Below, one piece after another: positions 10,795-21,840 of a DNA stretch of 64,000 bases (position 1 is the first letter of the stretch; each line of letters begins with the position of its first letter). Below the pieces are notes generated by a model. It made no database searches, was not told where the DNA came from, and saw nothing but the letters and a program-made list of their open reading frames with translations. The position numbers were made by a program, and so were the translations under genes. Source of the stretch: Diphasiastrum complanatum (taxonomy: Eukaryota > Streptophyta > Lycopodiopsida > Lycopodiales > Lycopodiaceae); assembly GCA_029204225.1 (NCBI GenBank), contig CM055099.1:61783753-61847752 (forward strand), given 5' to 3'.

Positions 10795-12660
10795 TGTTAC
10801 GTCACAGGAATCCGGTAGCGACCTACAATCAATGAGCGTGTCAGTGCTAGAAGAAAACTCTATTCTGAAATCTGGCGTGCTTGCATGTTACCAATATAAC
10901 CAATCCAAAACTGACATTCATACATCCAGTCCTTCACGTTCTAGAACCTCCCAGTGAGTAATAAAAAACATCTATTCTAACGGGATTGAACTCATCAAAG
11001 TGCGGAAGTGCAATTCCTGGTCACCGAACTTTACAAGTTGATTGAAGGTCACTGAGATAAATTACAAAATGTCTTTTGCGTAGACCGCATTTGAGATCAT
11101 TCGATCGAGGTGAATCCGGGAAATTCGACTACACCACCGCAAAAAGACTTGAGGAAGCATTATCTTCAAAAGCAAGTCTCCGTCCAGTTTGGAAACTATT
11201 GGACTCTCACCTGACACCCTTCAAGTAAGACGAAAATGGAAACCTCGTCTGGCAACAAACTATACGAGATTTCAAAACAGCATGTTCGGCTCCCTTCACA
11301 GTTCACATTATCCTCCAAAAAGAACTATTCTAACATAGGTTGCTTACGAGCAATGCGTCGGGTTCACAAGACCAGCTTTACATTCGCCACGAAGAAGTCT
11401 CATCTTTTCATGTTACAGTTAGAAAAACAAAATGTTCCTAAAACAGTGGTTATTCACATGTGTCTAAACTATCGAATAAGATTAGGAGCCACCTTCTCGC
11501 TAAGGCAAACTATATCATACCCCATTCTTTAGCTGTATAGATTTCTGAAGAAGAATGCAATGACTCTGTTATTCAAAAAGTTCCAAAAAGTCTTTTCCAC
11601 GAGTAGATTCATACCTCAGCAGTCATGGCTCAATAGAAACTTTGTTTATGACTTCTCTATTCCGAAAAGTCCTTCTCTCCATTGTTGCTGAGCCATTTGA
11701 CATTTGCTTTCAAGGTAGGTCATAAATAAATGCAAAACAGCTCGTTAACTTAACTTTTGGCAACTGACAGCGGATCTTGAAAACCAGATTTCCGTCTATT
11801 GTCGGTTATATAAGAAGTACAATGAGCTTGGAGCTTTAGGTTGAAAAGGCCTGCTTTCGCTCATGCTTTTTCGAGTCTCGCTGCTGCCAACATGAATCCA
11901 ACCCGTTTAAACGTCTTTCACAAAAACATCCGGATGCCACATAATACCACAGAACAGACGAGGAAGCATGCGTCGTCAACAGCTGACGAGTTGTCAACAA
12001 CATGGAATGTCCGAGACTCGAGGTAAAGCACGTCCTTCGAGCTGGATTATTACAGACACTCAACGCCAGATTCTGCAATGTGCCATCCAGCGCGAATGCA
12101 TTAAAGCAGAAATGCTCCGTTACGAAGCTACCATATCATCTCCCAAATCTCTATAACGCGACCATTCTTCCTCACGACCACCTCGTCTCTTGCAATCAGG
12201 ATACCGATAACGAACCAGCTAGGATCTTCGCTCGCCACCATCTCTCTCACTCACGCATGCTCGGCATGCTCGTGTATTCCGTTTCCGTGCGCGGGTCTCT
12301 TTCTTTCCCTTCGCCTCCATCTCTCGTCGCGATCAGCCTTTAGGCTTTGTCCTGCACCCATAATAAATGTCGTAGAGCAAACAGCCAGCGATGCGCCGGT
12401 GTCTATAATGCGACAACGTCCCACGGTCCCGTAACAGTCCGTGCTCGTAAAAAACTTTTTGCTCCACTTTTCAAATACCTACCATACTTTACTGAAAGCT
12501 CCAAATTACTGGAGAGTGAAACTAATGTATTGTTTTATAGATTAAAAAACTACAAAGTCTGCAGCCTTTAAGTCACATGCCAATTCTACCCACAATCCTG
12601 CAAAACGAGCACTCAGCACTCACATAATAATATCATTGCAACAATTAATGGGATCAGCTT
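10795..12660 (-). promoter_or_regulatory. Upstream region of the S-acyltransferase gene (5' UTR and promoter presumed)
   Basis: No coding region recognised. About 11840-12430 is richer in C, G and CpG than its surroundings. On the minus strand 12240-12330 it holds purine-rich GAGAGA-type runs like those of plant 5' leaders. The transcription start is not visible, so promoter placement is inference from position. Confidence 0.35.
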
Positions 12661-12663
12661 ATT

Positions 12664-12698
12664 TTGCATTATCACTGGCATGGGCAGTGATAATGCAA
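12664..12698. repeat. Perfect 14-bp inverted repeat (hairpin)
   Basis: TTGCATTATCACTG, a 7-base loop GCATGGG, then CAGTGATAATGCAA. It sits directly before a tandem duplication and may be the end of a mobile element. Confidence 0.75.
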
Positions 12699-12865
12699 GA
12701 CATCATCCACAAGTGATGGTGGTGGGTGCTCCACCACCTTTTCCTCTAGTGCCCATCTTTCTTTGCTCTTTCATGGTTCCATGGAGACATCATCCACAAG
12801 TGATGGTGGTGGGTGCTCCACAACCTCCCTCTCTACTCTCTAGTGCCCATGGTTCCATGGAAGGG
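12699..12865 (+). repeat. 87-bp tandem duplication
   Basis: Two copies starting at 12699 and 12786, both opening GACATCATCCACAAGTGATG and both running to a CTAGTGCCCAT block. Just after, at about 12870-12906, a 19-bp unit containing CACTGGCATTGTTGTGG is also doubled. Confidence 0.8.
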
Positions 12866-12909
12866 CCCAGCACTGGCATTGTTGTGGCACTGGCATTGTT
12901 GTGGCAGTA

Positions 12910-13871
12910 CTGCTCCCAACTAATGCATTTGGGCTGTTTTTTTGCCCAGCCTTGGCTCTCACAGGCGGCCACGTAAGTGAGAATTGAGCCTTGGGCCCAG
13001 TTATTAGTTCTTACAAATGGGAAAGCCCTAGTCCAAGGGCTTTTCCCCAAGCAAAAATTTTGCAATGAAAGTATATGTGAGGTGAGCCCAAATTTTGCCA
13101 ATTGCACTTAAAACATGGCCCTTTCTCCCCACCTCATAATGTTCATGTGCAAATTGGCTCAACCCAACAGATTCCACATTACATTAACCAAGATTTGTGA
13201 GCATGTGTTTCGGGCACAAAGACCACACGGTGTGTGGGCACTGCGAGAGGACTCAAGAAGGGGTCAGGCCCCAGGCCAGGGGCCCTTGGGCCTTGACATG
13301 CAGCCCCTTGGCCCGTGGACTGCATATCGTATTTACGAGAGCCAGGCCTCAGGCTCCAGCTAATTTTGTCAGCCTATCTGCCCTGCAGGCGCCAGTCACA
13401 TTTATGCAGCGAAGAGATGACGTGCTGACCTGGTGGGTCTGGGGACCACAGTTGGCCTCTTTTGAAGGGCCGCTGTCACGCCCACCTTTCACGTTAAAGT
13501 ACAAGTAAAATTCACACTGAACATTCTGCTAACGGTAATCCAACCATACTATGTGTGACTTTATTAATCACGGAATTTACTTCAACCTGGTTAAAAGAAT
13601 TTACAAAATACGCAAATTAATTATTTAATCATGGAAAATGACACCATAAAAAATATTTCAGAACTTGGGATAATTCTGAATATGAACAATTAAAGATATG
13701 GTCAACTTTTATAGAAGAAAAGGATTTGCTACATATCTTAAATGCTTGAAAGGGTCTTTTAATAAATTATTTGGGCATGCCTTTGAAAAATACTTTGAAA
13801 CCAACCATCATTTATGATGATAGCCTTGAATGTCCCATGACACTTGAATGTATTCTAGGGTTCCACATAAT
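12910..13871. other. No gene recognised
   Basis: Mixed-composition sequence with short ORFs in overlapping frames (13115-13508 region) and no family match. It may be part of an unclassified repeat that begins at the hairpin at 12664. Confidence 0.4.
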
Positions 13872-14335
13872 TTTAGCACCTTCACGCGCCAGGGTGCGGC
13901 GCCAGGGGCTGGCCAAAAAGGCGCAGGCAGCGCCCAGGTGGCGTCGGGCAACACCCGTGGCACCAGGGTGGGCGCCAGCGCCAGGTGAATGGCGCCGGGC
14001 AGGCCCAAGGGGCACCGGGCAACGCCCAGGTGGGTGGCGCCAGGCAGGCAGCGCCCAGGTGGCGTCGGGCAGGGGCACTAGCGCTAAGTGGGTGGCGCCG
14101 GGCAGGCCCAAGTGGCGCCGGGAACCGGGCAGGTGGCACTGGGCAGCTTCACACCCACCTGCACATGTGAGTAAGCAGGTGGGTTCAGTTATATATAGGT
14201 ACTGGTTTATCTCAGAGATTCGCTTATGAGATAAACCCTGGTGCCCGACACGTGGCACCAGGGCAACCAGTTCAAAAAAAAAAACTCCCTGCCTGGCCCA
14301 CCCTGATGCGTGCCAGCACCCGTCAGGGTGCTAAA
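13872..14335. mobile_element. GC-rich non-autonomous DNA transposon with TIRs
   Basis: The left end TTTAGCACCTTCACG (13872) and the complement of the right end (TTTAGCACCCTGACG, ending 14335) match at 13 of 15 positions. The interior, 13890-14150, is a GC-rich minisatellite of units like GGCGCCGGGCAGGCCCAAG and CCCAGGTGGCGT, in sharp contrast to its AT-rich surroundings. A TA flanks each GCACC/GGTGC end. At 14200-14229 TTTATCTCA and TGAGATAAA form a small hairpin. Long ORFs in several frames here are composition artefacts. Confidence 0.6.
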
Positions 14336-14495
14336 TATAAGAGGAGCCATATTCTAGAAGAGCATTACATTTTTAAAAAACATGAAGCCACCTTTATTTA
14401 TGTGAGTGAGGAGCTAAAAATAAGAGCAGCCATATTCTAGAAGAGCATTAAATTTTTAAAAAACATGAAGCCACCTTTATTTATGTGAGTGAGGA
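14330..14495 (+). repeat. 83-bp tandem duplication
   Basis: Copies at 14330-14412 and 14413-14495 contain AGCCATATTCTAGAAGAGCA and end TGTGAGTGAGGA, with only a few differences. It abuts the right end of the GC-rich element. Confidence 0.9.
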
Positions 14496-14764
14496 CAGGC
14501 TTGGAGAGAGTTGAAACTTGAGACTCAAGAGTTTAATGTTGTTGCTTTATTATAGTTGATGTACATTATCTCAATTGGCCTTATGTCCTTTATACTTTCT
14601 CCATGCATTCCTTTGTACTTCGATGGTTTCTTATCATTTATAAATGAAAAGATAAAGTTGCTTGGAGAGAGTTCCATGTTATTGGGAAAAATTACATCTC
14701 ATGGAAAGAACTTTTTTGAGAGCCTTTTAATATTAAGAAAGAAACAAGGCTTCTTTTCTTTTTT

Positions 14765-15235
14765 TGGGGGGGGGCGGGGATTGCGGAATGGCCCTAGGAG
14801 GCATCCATTCCTCCTCGTAAGATCTGCTTTTATGTTTTCTCTTTTTTTTCTTTTGTTTGTTGTGAACTTTTTTGACACACACTCGTAGCAAAAGAAAAAA
14901 AAAAAAGTAAAAACAGATTTTATGAGGAGGAAAGAATGCCTCCTCGAGCAATTACGCCCTCAAAGTGCGTGTAGAAAAAATTTGCAGCAAAAGAAAAAAA
15001 GAGAAAAAAAGTAAAACAAAATTTACGAGGAGGGAGGGATGCCTCCTAGAGCAGTTCCGCCCTCTGAGGGTTACCCTTTTTTATGCATACCTTCCGCCCA
15101 AAAGGTGCGTGTAAAAAAAATCTGCAGCAAAAGAAAAAATAAACGTAAAAACAAAATTTCCCAGAAGAAAGGGATGTCTACTCAAGCAATTCTACCGTCA
15201 GAGGGAATCTTTTAGAAGATGCACATAGAAAATTG
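14765..15235. repeat. Fold-back cluster: one inverted and three direct copies of a ~115-bp unit
   Basis: The unit reads GCAGCAAAAGAAAAA, then a GTAAAAACA tract, then GAGGAGG with GGATGCCTCCT, then GAGCAATTCCGCCCTC. Direct copies start near 14885, 14990 and 15118. An inverted copy occupies about 14767-14884, so 14767-14985 can fold into a hairpin of about 100 bp per arm. It probably derives from a fold-back or MITE element. Confidence 0.7.
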
Positions 15236-15584
15236 TATCGTATAAAGTTTTGCCCCACCATTCCATTCTATGAGACTCCTCCATTTCCTTCGCTAAAATG
15301 TTAAAACTGATTTTACGAGTGTCAAAAGTGGCATATCCTCATTTATCGCCACACTACTCATTTTAAATTTTTAAAGGCCTGCTTGAGTATTGAAGCCTGG
15401 CCAAGACATTATGGTCATAATACCTAGGCAACTTGCTCTTGTAGAGATTACAAGAATCAAAAAAAACTTTTAAAAAAATCCATTCTTCACATATGGTAAA
15501 GCCCTTTAGTAGGCTTTACCTACATCTTGTTAGGTCATGCACAGGCATCAAATGTCAACTGCCCACCCAAAGACCCATATAAAG

Positions 15585-15656
15585 TGAGAGGGCATGAGTG
15601 TGTCATTAGCACTATCTCACGAGAGGGTGTCAATGTGTTATTGGCACTCTCTCACT
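15585..15656 (+). repeat. ~36-bp imperfect tandem duplication
   Basis: AGGGCATGAGTGTGTCATTA with GCACTATCTCACGAG is followed by AGGGTGTCAATGTGTTATTG with GCACTCTCTCAC. Confidence 0.65.
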
Positions 15657-15722
15657 TACCATGGACCGTTGGGTGGACTTCAGGCTGGTCTCAAGAACCC
15701 AACGGAGGGCTTTGCCCTTTAC

Positions 15723-15830
15723 ATAAAGATACTTCGTAAGCTCATTATAGCCCTTAGAAGGTCAAGAAGTTGGCCCATAAAGATAATTCGCAAGCTCATT
15801 ATAGCCCATAGAAGGTCAAGAAGTTGGCCC
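15723..15830 (+). repeat. 54-bp tandem duplication
   Basis: Copies at 15723-15776 and 15777-15830, each ATAAAGATA followed by AAGCTCATTATAGCCC and GGTCAAGAAGTTGGCCC, with four differences by eye. Confidence 0.9.
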
Positions 15831-15839
15831 CAACATCAC

Positions 15840-16893
15840 AAATCTTGCCATAAAATTAGAATGCCTTCATAAAGTCTTACTACTAGATGATTTAGCAACC
15901 AACAAACAAACCTAACTTAGAAAAATACATGCGGAGAGAGACGGAGGGAAGGGGGACATGAAAGCCATGTTGTCCAATTCATCTACTACATAAGAAACAT
16001 GATACTATGGTTCACCATAATAATTATCATGCCTTATTTTATGGATGAATGTCGAGAGAAGAGGTCACTAATAATCCATTCTCACATGTGAAAGTGCTAT
16101 ATTCAAAAAAATAGACTAATGTTCCTTGATAAAACGCTTTGATAGAAGATACCTAAGTAATTGAAAAGTTCATAAGTAAAAAATTATGTAACTTTATGGC
16201 CCATTAAGACTTTCTACATAATGGATTTTATCACATGTCTAATATGTATTAGTACTTGATGGTACAAGGCCATTAAGTTGATCCATATATGAACTTCTCT
16301 AGAAAATCCACTTGAATTCTATTTTCCAAACATTAAATATAATAATGACACATCACTTTCATGCATGAGGTTATAATCTTGTGATATTTCTTAGTGAACT
16401 TTTAAAGGGCTATAATTAGGCTTGTCATTTGCAAGCTGCAATGCATGCCAAAGGCTAGTTTGCCTTTCAAGCAACTATTGTACTTATAGTAAAATTCAAT
16501 GCTTTTAACCAAGGTTTGAGTATACATGCCCTATTTCAATTTGAGGAGAAAGTGATAGCTCACCCAAAAGATGGTGTTGATAGTAATTCCCTAGGGAAAA
16601 TTTTGTACAATAAACTATCTTTCTGTTCATGTTTCAAAAGACACTCCAACGACTATGTGCGAGACAATCTACCTTGATGTTGTCTCAAAACTGAAAAGAG
16701 AGAGTATATGGCAACCAAAACTAGGCTTGTTGTTGTTGACATTAATAGATTTGATTTGGCTTAAGATCGGGTAGGATCTTATTGAGAGGTCAAGTTTTGA
16801 GCTTTCTCAAGTCCCTAGGTAGTGGGATATCTAGTCTTTCAATCATTTCTATTTTGCATCTATTCTTGAGATCAAGATAGTGTTTAAAGATAG
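15840..16893. other. No gene recognised; possible leader of the downstream copia fragment
   Basis: AT-rich. No LTR end or tRNA primer site could be seen before the gag start at 16894. Confidence 0.4.
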
Positions 16894-17919
16894 ATGGCTT
16901 CAACGGATGCATATCTTTTGGATTCACATGATAGATTGAATGCTTCTAGTTATTCAATTTGGAAGCTAAGAATGGCATCAATCCTTATTTTACAATATCT
17001 AAAGGATATAGTGAGTGGGGAAGAGGATGAGCCTATTCACCCTCAAGAAGCTACAAAATACAAAAGGAGGTGCAAGGTTGCTCTCCATTGTATGAAAATG
17101 AATGTAGCTAACGAGCTTGTGAAAGAGGCAGGTGCTTGCACCTCGGCTCAAGAAGCATGGGAAACTCTTCAAAAGATATATGAATCCAAGAATACTTCAA
17201 GGTTGCTATCCTTGAAGAATCAAATTCTTCAATGTTTTCAAACTAAAGGAGAGAGTGGACATTCATATGTGTTGAGAGTTAAGGACTTAAACAAGGAGCT
17301 TGCTTACATAGGAGATTCCATTAAGGAAAGTGAACTTATTCAACTAATCTTGAATGGTTTGAGTGTGGATTTTGCTAACCTAGTGCAAGGCTATGCAATT
17401 ATGGGCAAGTTGCCCACTTGAAGATCTCCAAGGAGTCCTCATGGTCGAGGAGAGTAGGAGAACTCACATCAAGTCGAGGATGGAGAAGATCTCCCTCAAT
17501 GATGGAGATGACAAGGCTCTTTTCACCAAGAGCAAGAGCAAATCCAAAGGCAAGGGTGATGCATTCAAGGGTGAAAATAAAAAAGGATCTTCAAGTCCAA
17601 GCTTGAGCAAGCCAAAGAAGGATAAGTCGAAGATCAAATGCTACTTTTGTGGCAAGATGGGGCACTATGCCTCGCAGTGCTTCAAGAAGAAGCAATCTCA
17701 AAGTCAAACAAACCTAGGCCAAGAGGAAGAGGAGAGCTCTCATGAAGATTCACTCATGATGTCAAGTTTCTCATCTTCAAGCATTGGTGGATACATAGTG
17801 GGGCTAGCTCCCACATGACAAGTAAGAGAGAGTATTGTTCAACCTTATCTATCTATGATGGACCTATCAAGTCAATTTTTGAAGCAAATGATTATGCTTG
17901 TCCAATGTGTCTACGTGGG
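16894..17919 (+). pseudogene. Ty1/copia gag and start of protease, truncated
   Basis: Gag begins MASTDAYLLDSHDRLNASSY and runs about 175 codons, then shifts frame near 17395. The other frame carries the nucleocapsid CCHC knuckle (CYFCGKMGHYASQC, about 17640-17685). A further shift leads into the protease start, WWIHSGASSHMT-like, near 17790-17820. Coding similarity stops at 17919, where the LTR of another copia begins. No own LTRs are visible. Two frameshifts make it non-functional. Confidence 0.85.
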
Positions 17920-18228
17920 TGTCAGATTTCCTTCAGTTCTTGTGATTTTGGTTGATTAGTAGCTTGTCAGAGTCAGTGTGAAATTCAAGGAGCGATAATT
18001 TACACAAACTAATCTAAGTACGATTTCAAAGTTAGTTACTATAAGATCAAACGTGATTTCTATCACTATTGTTTTGTTTGAAATTGATAGGCGTAGTCAT
18101 GCATAGAGAAAAAGGAAGATAGTTTATTCTGTCACACACAAAAAGTTTTCTTTCTAGATGCTCGAATATTTTTCCGAATTCGTTTCTTTTTTAGTTTCGA
18201 CCTATCTTTTACACACCTCTTTCTGACA
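17920..18228 (+). mobile_element. 5' LTR of a Ty1/copia element (309 bp)
   Basis: It begins TGTCAGA and ends TCTGACA, a perfect 7-bp terminal inverted repeat, directly followed by a primer-binding site. It interrupts the older copia protease sequence on its left. No matching 3' LTR was found in the window. Confidence 0.85.
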
Positions 18229-18241
18229 TGGTATCAGAGCA
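18229..18241 (+). other. Primer-binding site for initiator methionine tRNA
   Basis: TGGTATCAGAGCA lies immediately after the LTR. It is the standard plant copia site complementary to the 3' end of tRNA-iMet. Confidence 0.9.
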
Positions 18242-18517
18242 TACCTATTTGATATCAAAGCTTCTATCATAGTATCAGTGCTAGATCACTATTTCCTTTA
18301 TCTGAACCGTCCCAGTATCAGACTTGTAATCTCTATCATGACCTAATACTATTTCGATATCAGAGCGAAAGCTCTAATACTTGATATCTTTCATGATATC
18401 AAGTTGATATCAAACTCTTCAGTTCCTTTCAACCTTTCAGTATCAGAGAATTGATTTCTTATTGTTGACATTACTGCATCTTAGCGTCATCGATACAATC
18501 GACAGATTAAATTCCAT

Positions 18518-21485
18518 ATGGATTCTCAAAGTAAAGTTGGCCTTATCGTAGACAAGCTGAATGGATCCAATTATCATTTGTGGAAATTTAAGATGAAGAC
18601 CTTGCTGATTGCCAACGAGTTATGGGATGTTATTACAGGTACATACATAAAACCTGAAGATGACACAAAAGACTCAAAGTGAAAATCGAAGGATGGTAAA
18701 GCTTTCGCGCTTATTATCCTCAATATATTAGATACACATATTGGACACATAGCTGAAGCTACAACTTCAAAAGATGTTTGGGACATCCTGAACTCATTAT
18801 ATGACATGAGGGACATAACTACTAAGTTTCATCTACGAAAGAAATTCTTCACATTCAAGATGTCTAATAGTGATTCTCTTCAGAGTCACATAAATTAGGT
18901 TAAGAATATCTTGCAACAGATGGTCGCTGTCGAATCAGTCATAGACGATCAAGATGCAATTATGAAATTGCTTTCAAGCTTGCCCTCTACATATGAGAAC
19001 TGGGTGATGATCATATCGACACACTCATATTTAACTCTTACCAGAGTTATCACCATATTGCTACAAGAAGACAATAGAAGAAGTCAAGACACTTTGTCTA
19101 CTTCCTCCTCTCAGGCTCTATATGTCAACAAAGGCTATGAGTGATAACAGTACAAAAGCTCCAAGAAGGCTGCAACGAATCAGAATCAGACTGAAAGTCA
19201 AGTACAATCATCAGATCCACAGTCAAAGAAGAAGATGTTTTGCAGATATTGCAAGCACAATAACCATGAGATCAAGGATTGCCGAATTCTCCAAGCGAAG
19301 AATGCAGCCAAGCAACCTAATCAACAAGCAAACACACTTTCATCATCTTCCTAGGTCGAAGTGGATGAAGGTGCATTCATGGTCAAAGATCAAAGCGCAT
19401 TTTTGGATGATTCATGGTTTCTTGATTCTGGAGCAACTCAACACATGACCAATCAATGTGAGATTTTCAACTCCTACACGTCTTACAACATGAGGAAATT
19501 TGTTCATCTTGGTGACAATAGTACTCACACTATTGAAGGTGAAGGTATTGTAAGATTGCGATTCCAGCATGATCAATTCAAATTACTATCAAAGGTCTTA
19601 TATGTTTCTATACTCTCTACAAAGCTATTATCAGTAAGTAGATTTACAGATTTAGGTCATAAGATAGAATTTGAATCTGATCAATGCAAAATTATTGATA
19701 GGAGTAATAAGATCCTTGCGATGAATTCTCCAGAAAAACAGCTGTTTATTTCATTAAACATAAATAAAAGGCTTTCATTAAATTCAGACAATTTAAAGAG
19801 CGTGCTGAGAATCAAACTGGCAAACGAATCAAAGCACTGAGGTCAAAAAACGGGGGAGAATACATCTCCACCGAATTCAAGGAGTATTGCCTTAACAACG
19901 ACATTGAACAACAATACATTATCTCTTATTTGCCTCAGTCAAATGGTCTTGCTAAGAGAAAGAACAGAACCTTAGTTGAATCAGCAAAGTGCATGTTATC
20001 ACATGCGACACTTTTGAAGTGCTTATGGGTTGAAGCTGTTTCAACAACAACCTATATTCAGAACAAATGTCCTACTAAAGGTCTCTCAGACAAAACATCA
20101 TTCGAAGTTTGAAAAACCTTCTTTATCAAACCTGCGAATTTTTGGATGTACTACTTTTGCGTAGATTCCTCATGATCTCAGGAAGAAGCTCGACTTCCAG
20201 AGTATCGAATGTGTTTTCATCAGCTACACTCCTTCAGATCAAGCCTACAAGTTGTGCGATCCTAAGATATTCACTAGTCGGGATGTCATCTTCATTCAAG
20301 ATCAATTTCAAGACTTCAAAGGAAAAGGTAGTCCCCATGTAGCCGACCTGTCAGATTCTCCTGACACATTGAACTTTCCAATTCCTCGGTCGACTATTCT
20401 CATTGAAGGTCCAAGCTCTTCTACTTTTGACGAACAACAAATCAATGGCGGATCAAAAGATGATGATGTTGCATATCAGCACCTACAGTATGATGGAAAT
20501 GATCAACTTCCTCTATTACCCAGAAGATCATCAAGGACTAGCAGACCACCTGTGAGGTATATCAACCAGTCTGCAGCCTATCTTGTTCAAGAACCGATGA
20601 TTGTCCAAGAGGCACTCAGTCAGCCTAATTCAGATCTCTGGAAAGAAACTATGGATAAAGAGTATTCATTTGTTATCAAGAATCAGACGTGGACAATTTT
20701 CGAATTACCTGCTAGCTGAAATGTAGCTGATTGCAAATGGATTTTCGAAGTCAAATACAATGCAGATGGAAGCATGAACAGGCATGACTTGTCGCCAGAG
20801 GATTTTCTCAGGTATACAACGTCGATTACACAAAGACCTTCAGTCCAGTAGTCAAGCATTCTTCTATTTGACTTTTGCTATCATTTGCCATTGTAGCAAA
20901 TTCGGAAATACATCAAATGGATGTATAGACAACATATCTCAATGGAGTTATCGAGGAAGACATTTACATGGTGCAACCGGAAGGTTATATTATTGAGGGT
21001 AAACACAATCATGTGTGTAAACTCCATAAGGCACTTTATGGCTTGAAGCAATCTGCTCGAGCATGGTTTCAAAGGACCGATACTTTTTTTATTGATCACG
21101 GCTACACACCTAGCTCTTCAGATTCAAACGTTTACTTCAAAGCAGTGCAGCAGTCTTTTATCATTATCACTTTATACATGGATGATACATTGTTTTTTAA
21201 CAACAGTACCGATTTGATAAAAGAGGCCAAGACAATGCTATCTTCCTAATTCGACATGACCGATCTGGGCAAAGCTCAATTCTGCTTGGTATTCAAATCC
21301 ACATAGATAGAAAGTTGAAGTTGGTTTACATTACACACAATTTTCTCAGGTATACAACGTCGATTACACTGAGACCTTCAGTCCAATAGTCAAGCATTCT
21401 TCTATTGGACTTTTGCTATCATTTGTCGCTGAGCAGATTTGGACTACTTTAAATGGATGTACAGACAGCATACCTCAATGGAGTT
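18518..21485 (+). pseudogene. Ty1/copia gag-pol remnant
   Basis: Starts MDSQSKVGLIVDKLNGSNYH (gag, 18518). Gag carries in-frame stops near 18680 and 18896, a CCHC-like knuckle (CKYCKHNNHEIKDC, about 19240) and frameshifts. The protease motif WFLDSGATQHMT is at about 19420. The N-terminal half of integrase is missing. What remains (19840-20110) has lost catalytic residues: RSKNGGEY instead of RSDNGGE and GLAKRKN instead of GVAERKN. RT follows from about 20620, with ALYGLKQSARAW and YMDD in place of YVDD at about 21175. RNase H and the 3' LTR are absent, so the element is 3'-truncated. Confidence 0.85.
20802..21484 (+). repeat. Direct duplication of a 145-bp RT segment
   Basis: 20802-20946 and 21340-21484 both start ATTTTCTCAGGTATACAACG and both end CTCAATGGAGTT, with scattered differences. 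The second copy is out of its normal place, at the 3' end of the truncated element, and encodes an RT segment already passed. Confidence 0.85.
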
Positions 21486-21610
21486 TTATTTATGATTCAT
21501 TACATATGGGCATGATCAAGCTCTCATGTGTAAATTGGCACATAAACCACCGAAAGCCATAGCTCTCAAGAATAGAAGCTCCCAAATATCACAAGAGAGA
21601 GTTCAGATTA

Positions 21611-21840
21611 GATGAATGTAGAATACCCTCCAATTTTAGCATGACTTCAGCTATATATAGTGGCCCATTCTACTTCCGATATGAGTTTGGGATCTTATTA
21701 GGCTTAATTAGGCTGACTACTTTACAATTTTTGCCATTCACAAAGATAGCGTGGGTGTTTATGCCCACTTATTAATACATTATAAAATTAATCCTACTCT
21801 AATTTTCACCATGGCCAACTTTATCAAAATTTATTTTAAA
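21611..21840 (+). repeat. Dispersed repeat, copy 1
   Basis: TGAATGTAGAATA, then TTTAGCATGAC, TATATAGTGG, ATATGAGTTTGG, TTATTAGG and CTAATCCTACTCTA blocks recur in the same order at 42531-42750. The family is unassigned and no coding region is seen. Confidence 0.7.

Noticed and set aside
13771-14258. Long overlapping ORFs on both strands
   Set aside because: They all lie in the GC-rich minisatellite, where stops are rare. Low-complexity Ala/Pro/Gly/Arg text, no family.
17920-21485. Simple nested insertion of the second copia into the first
   Set aside because: The first copia does not resume on the right side and no 3' LTR exists, so a clean nested insertion is not supported.
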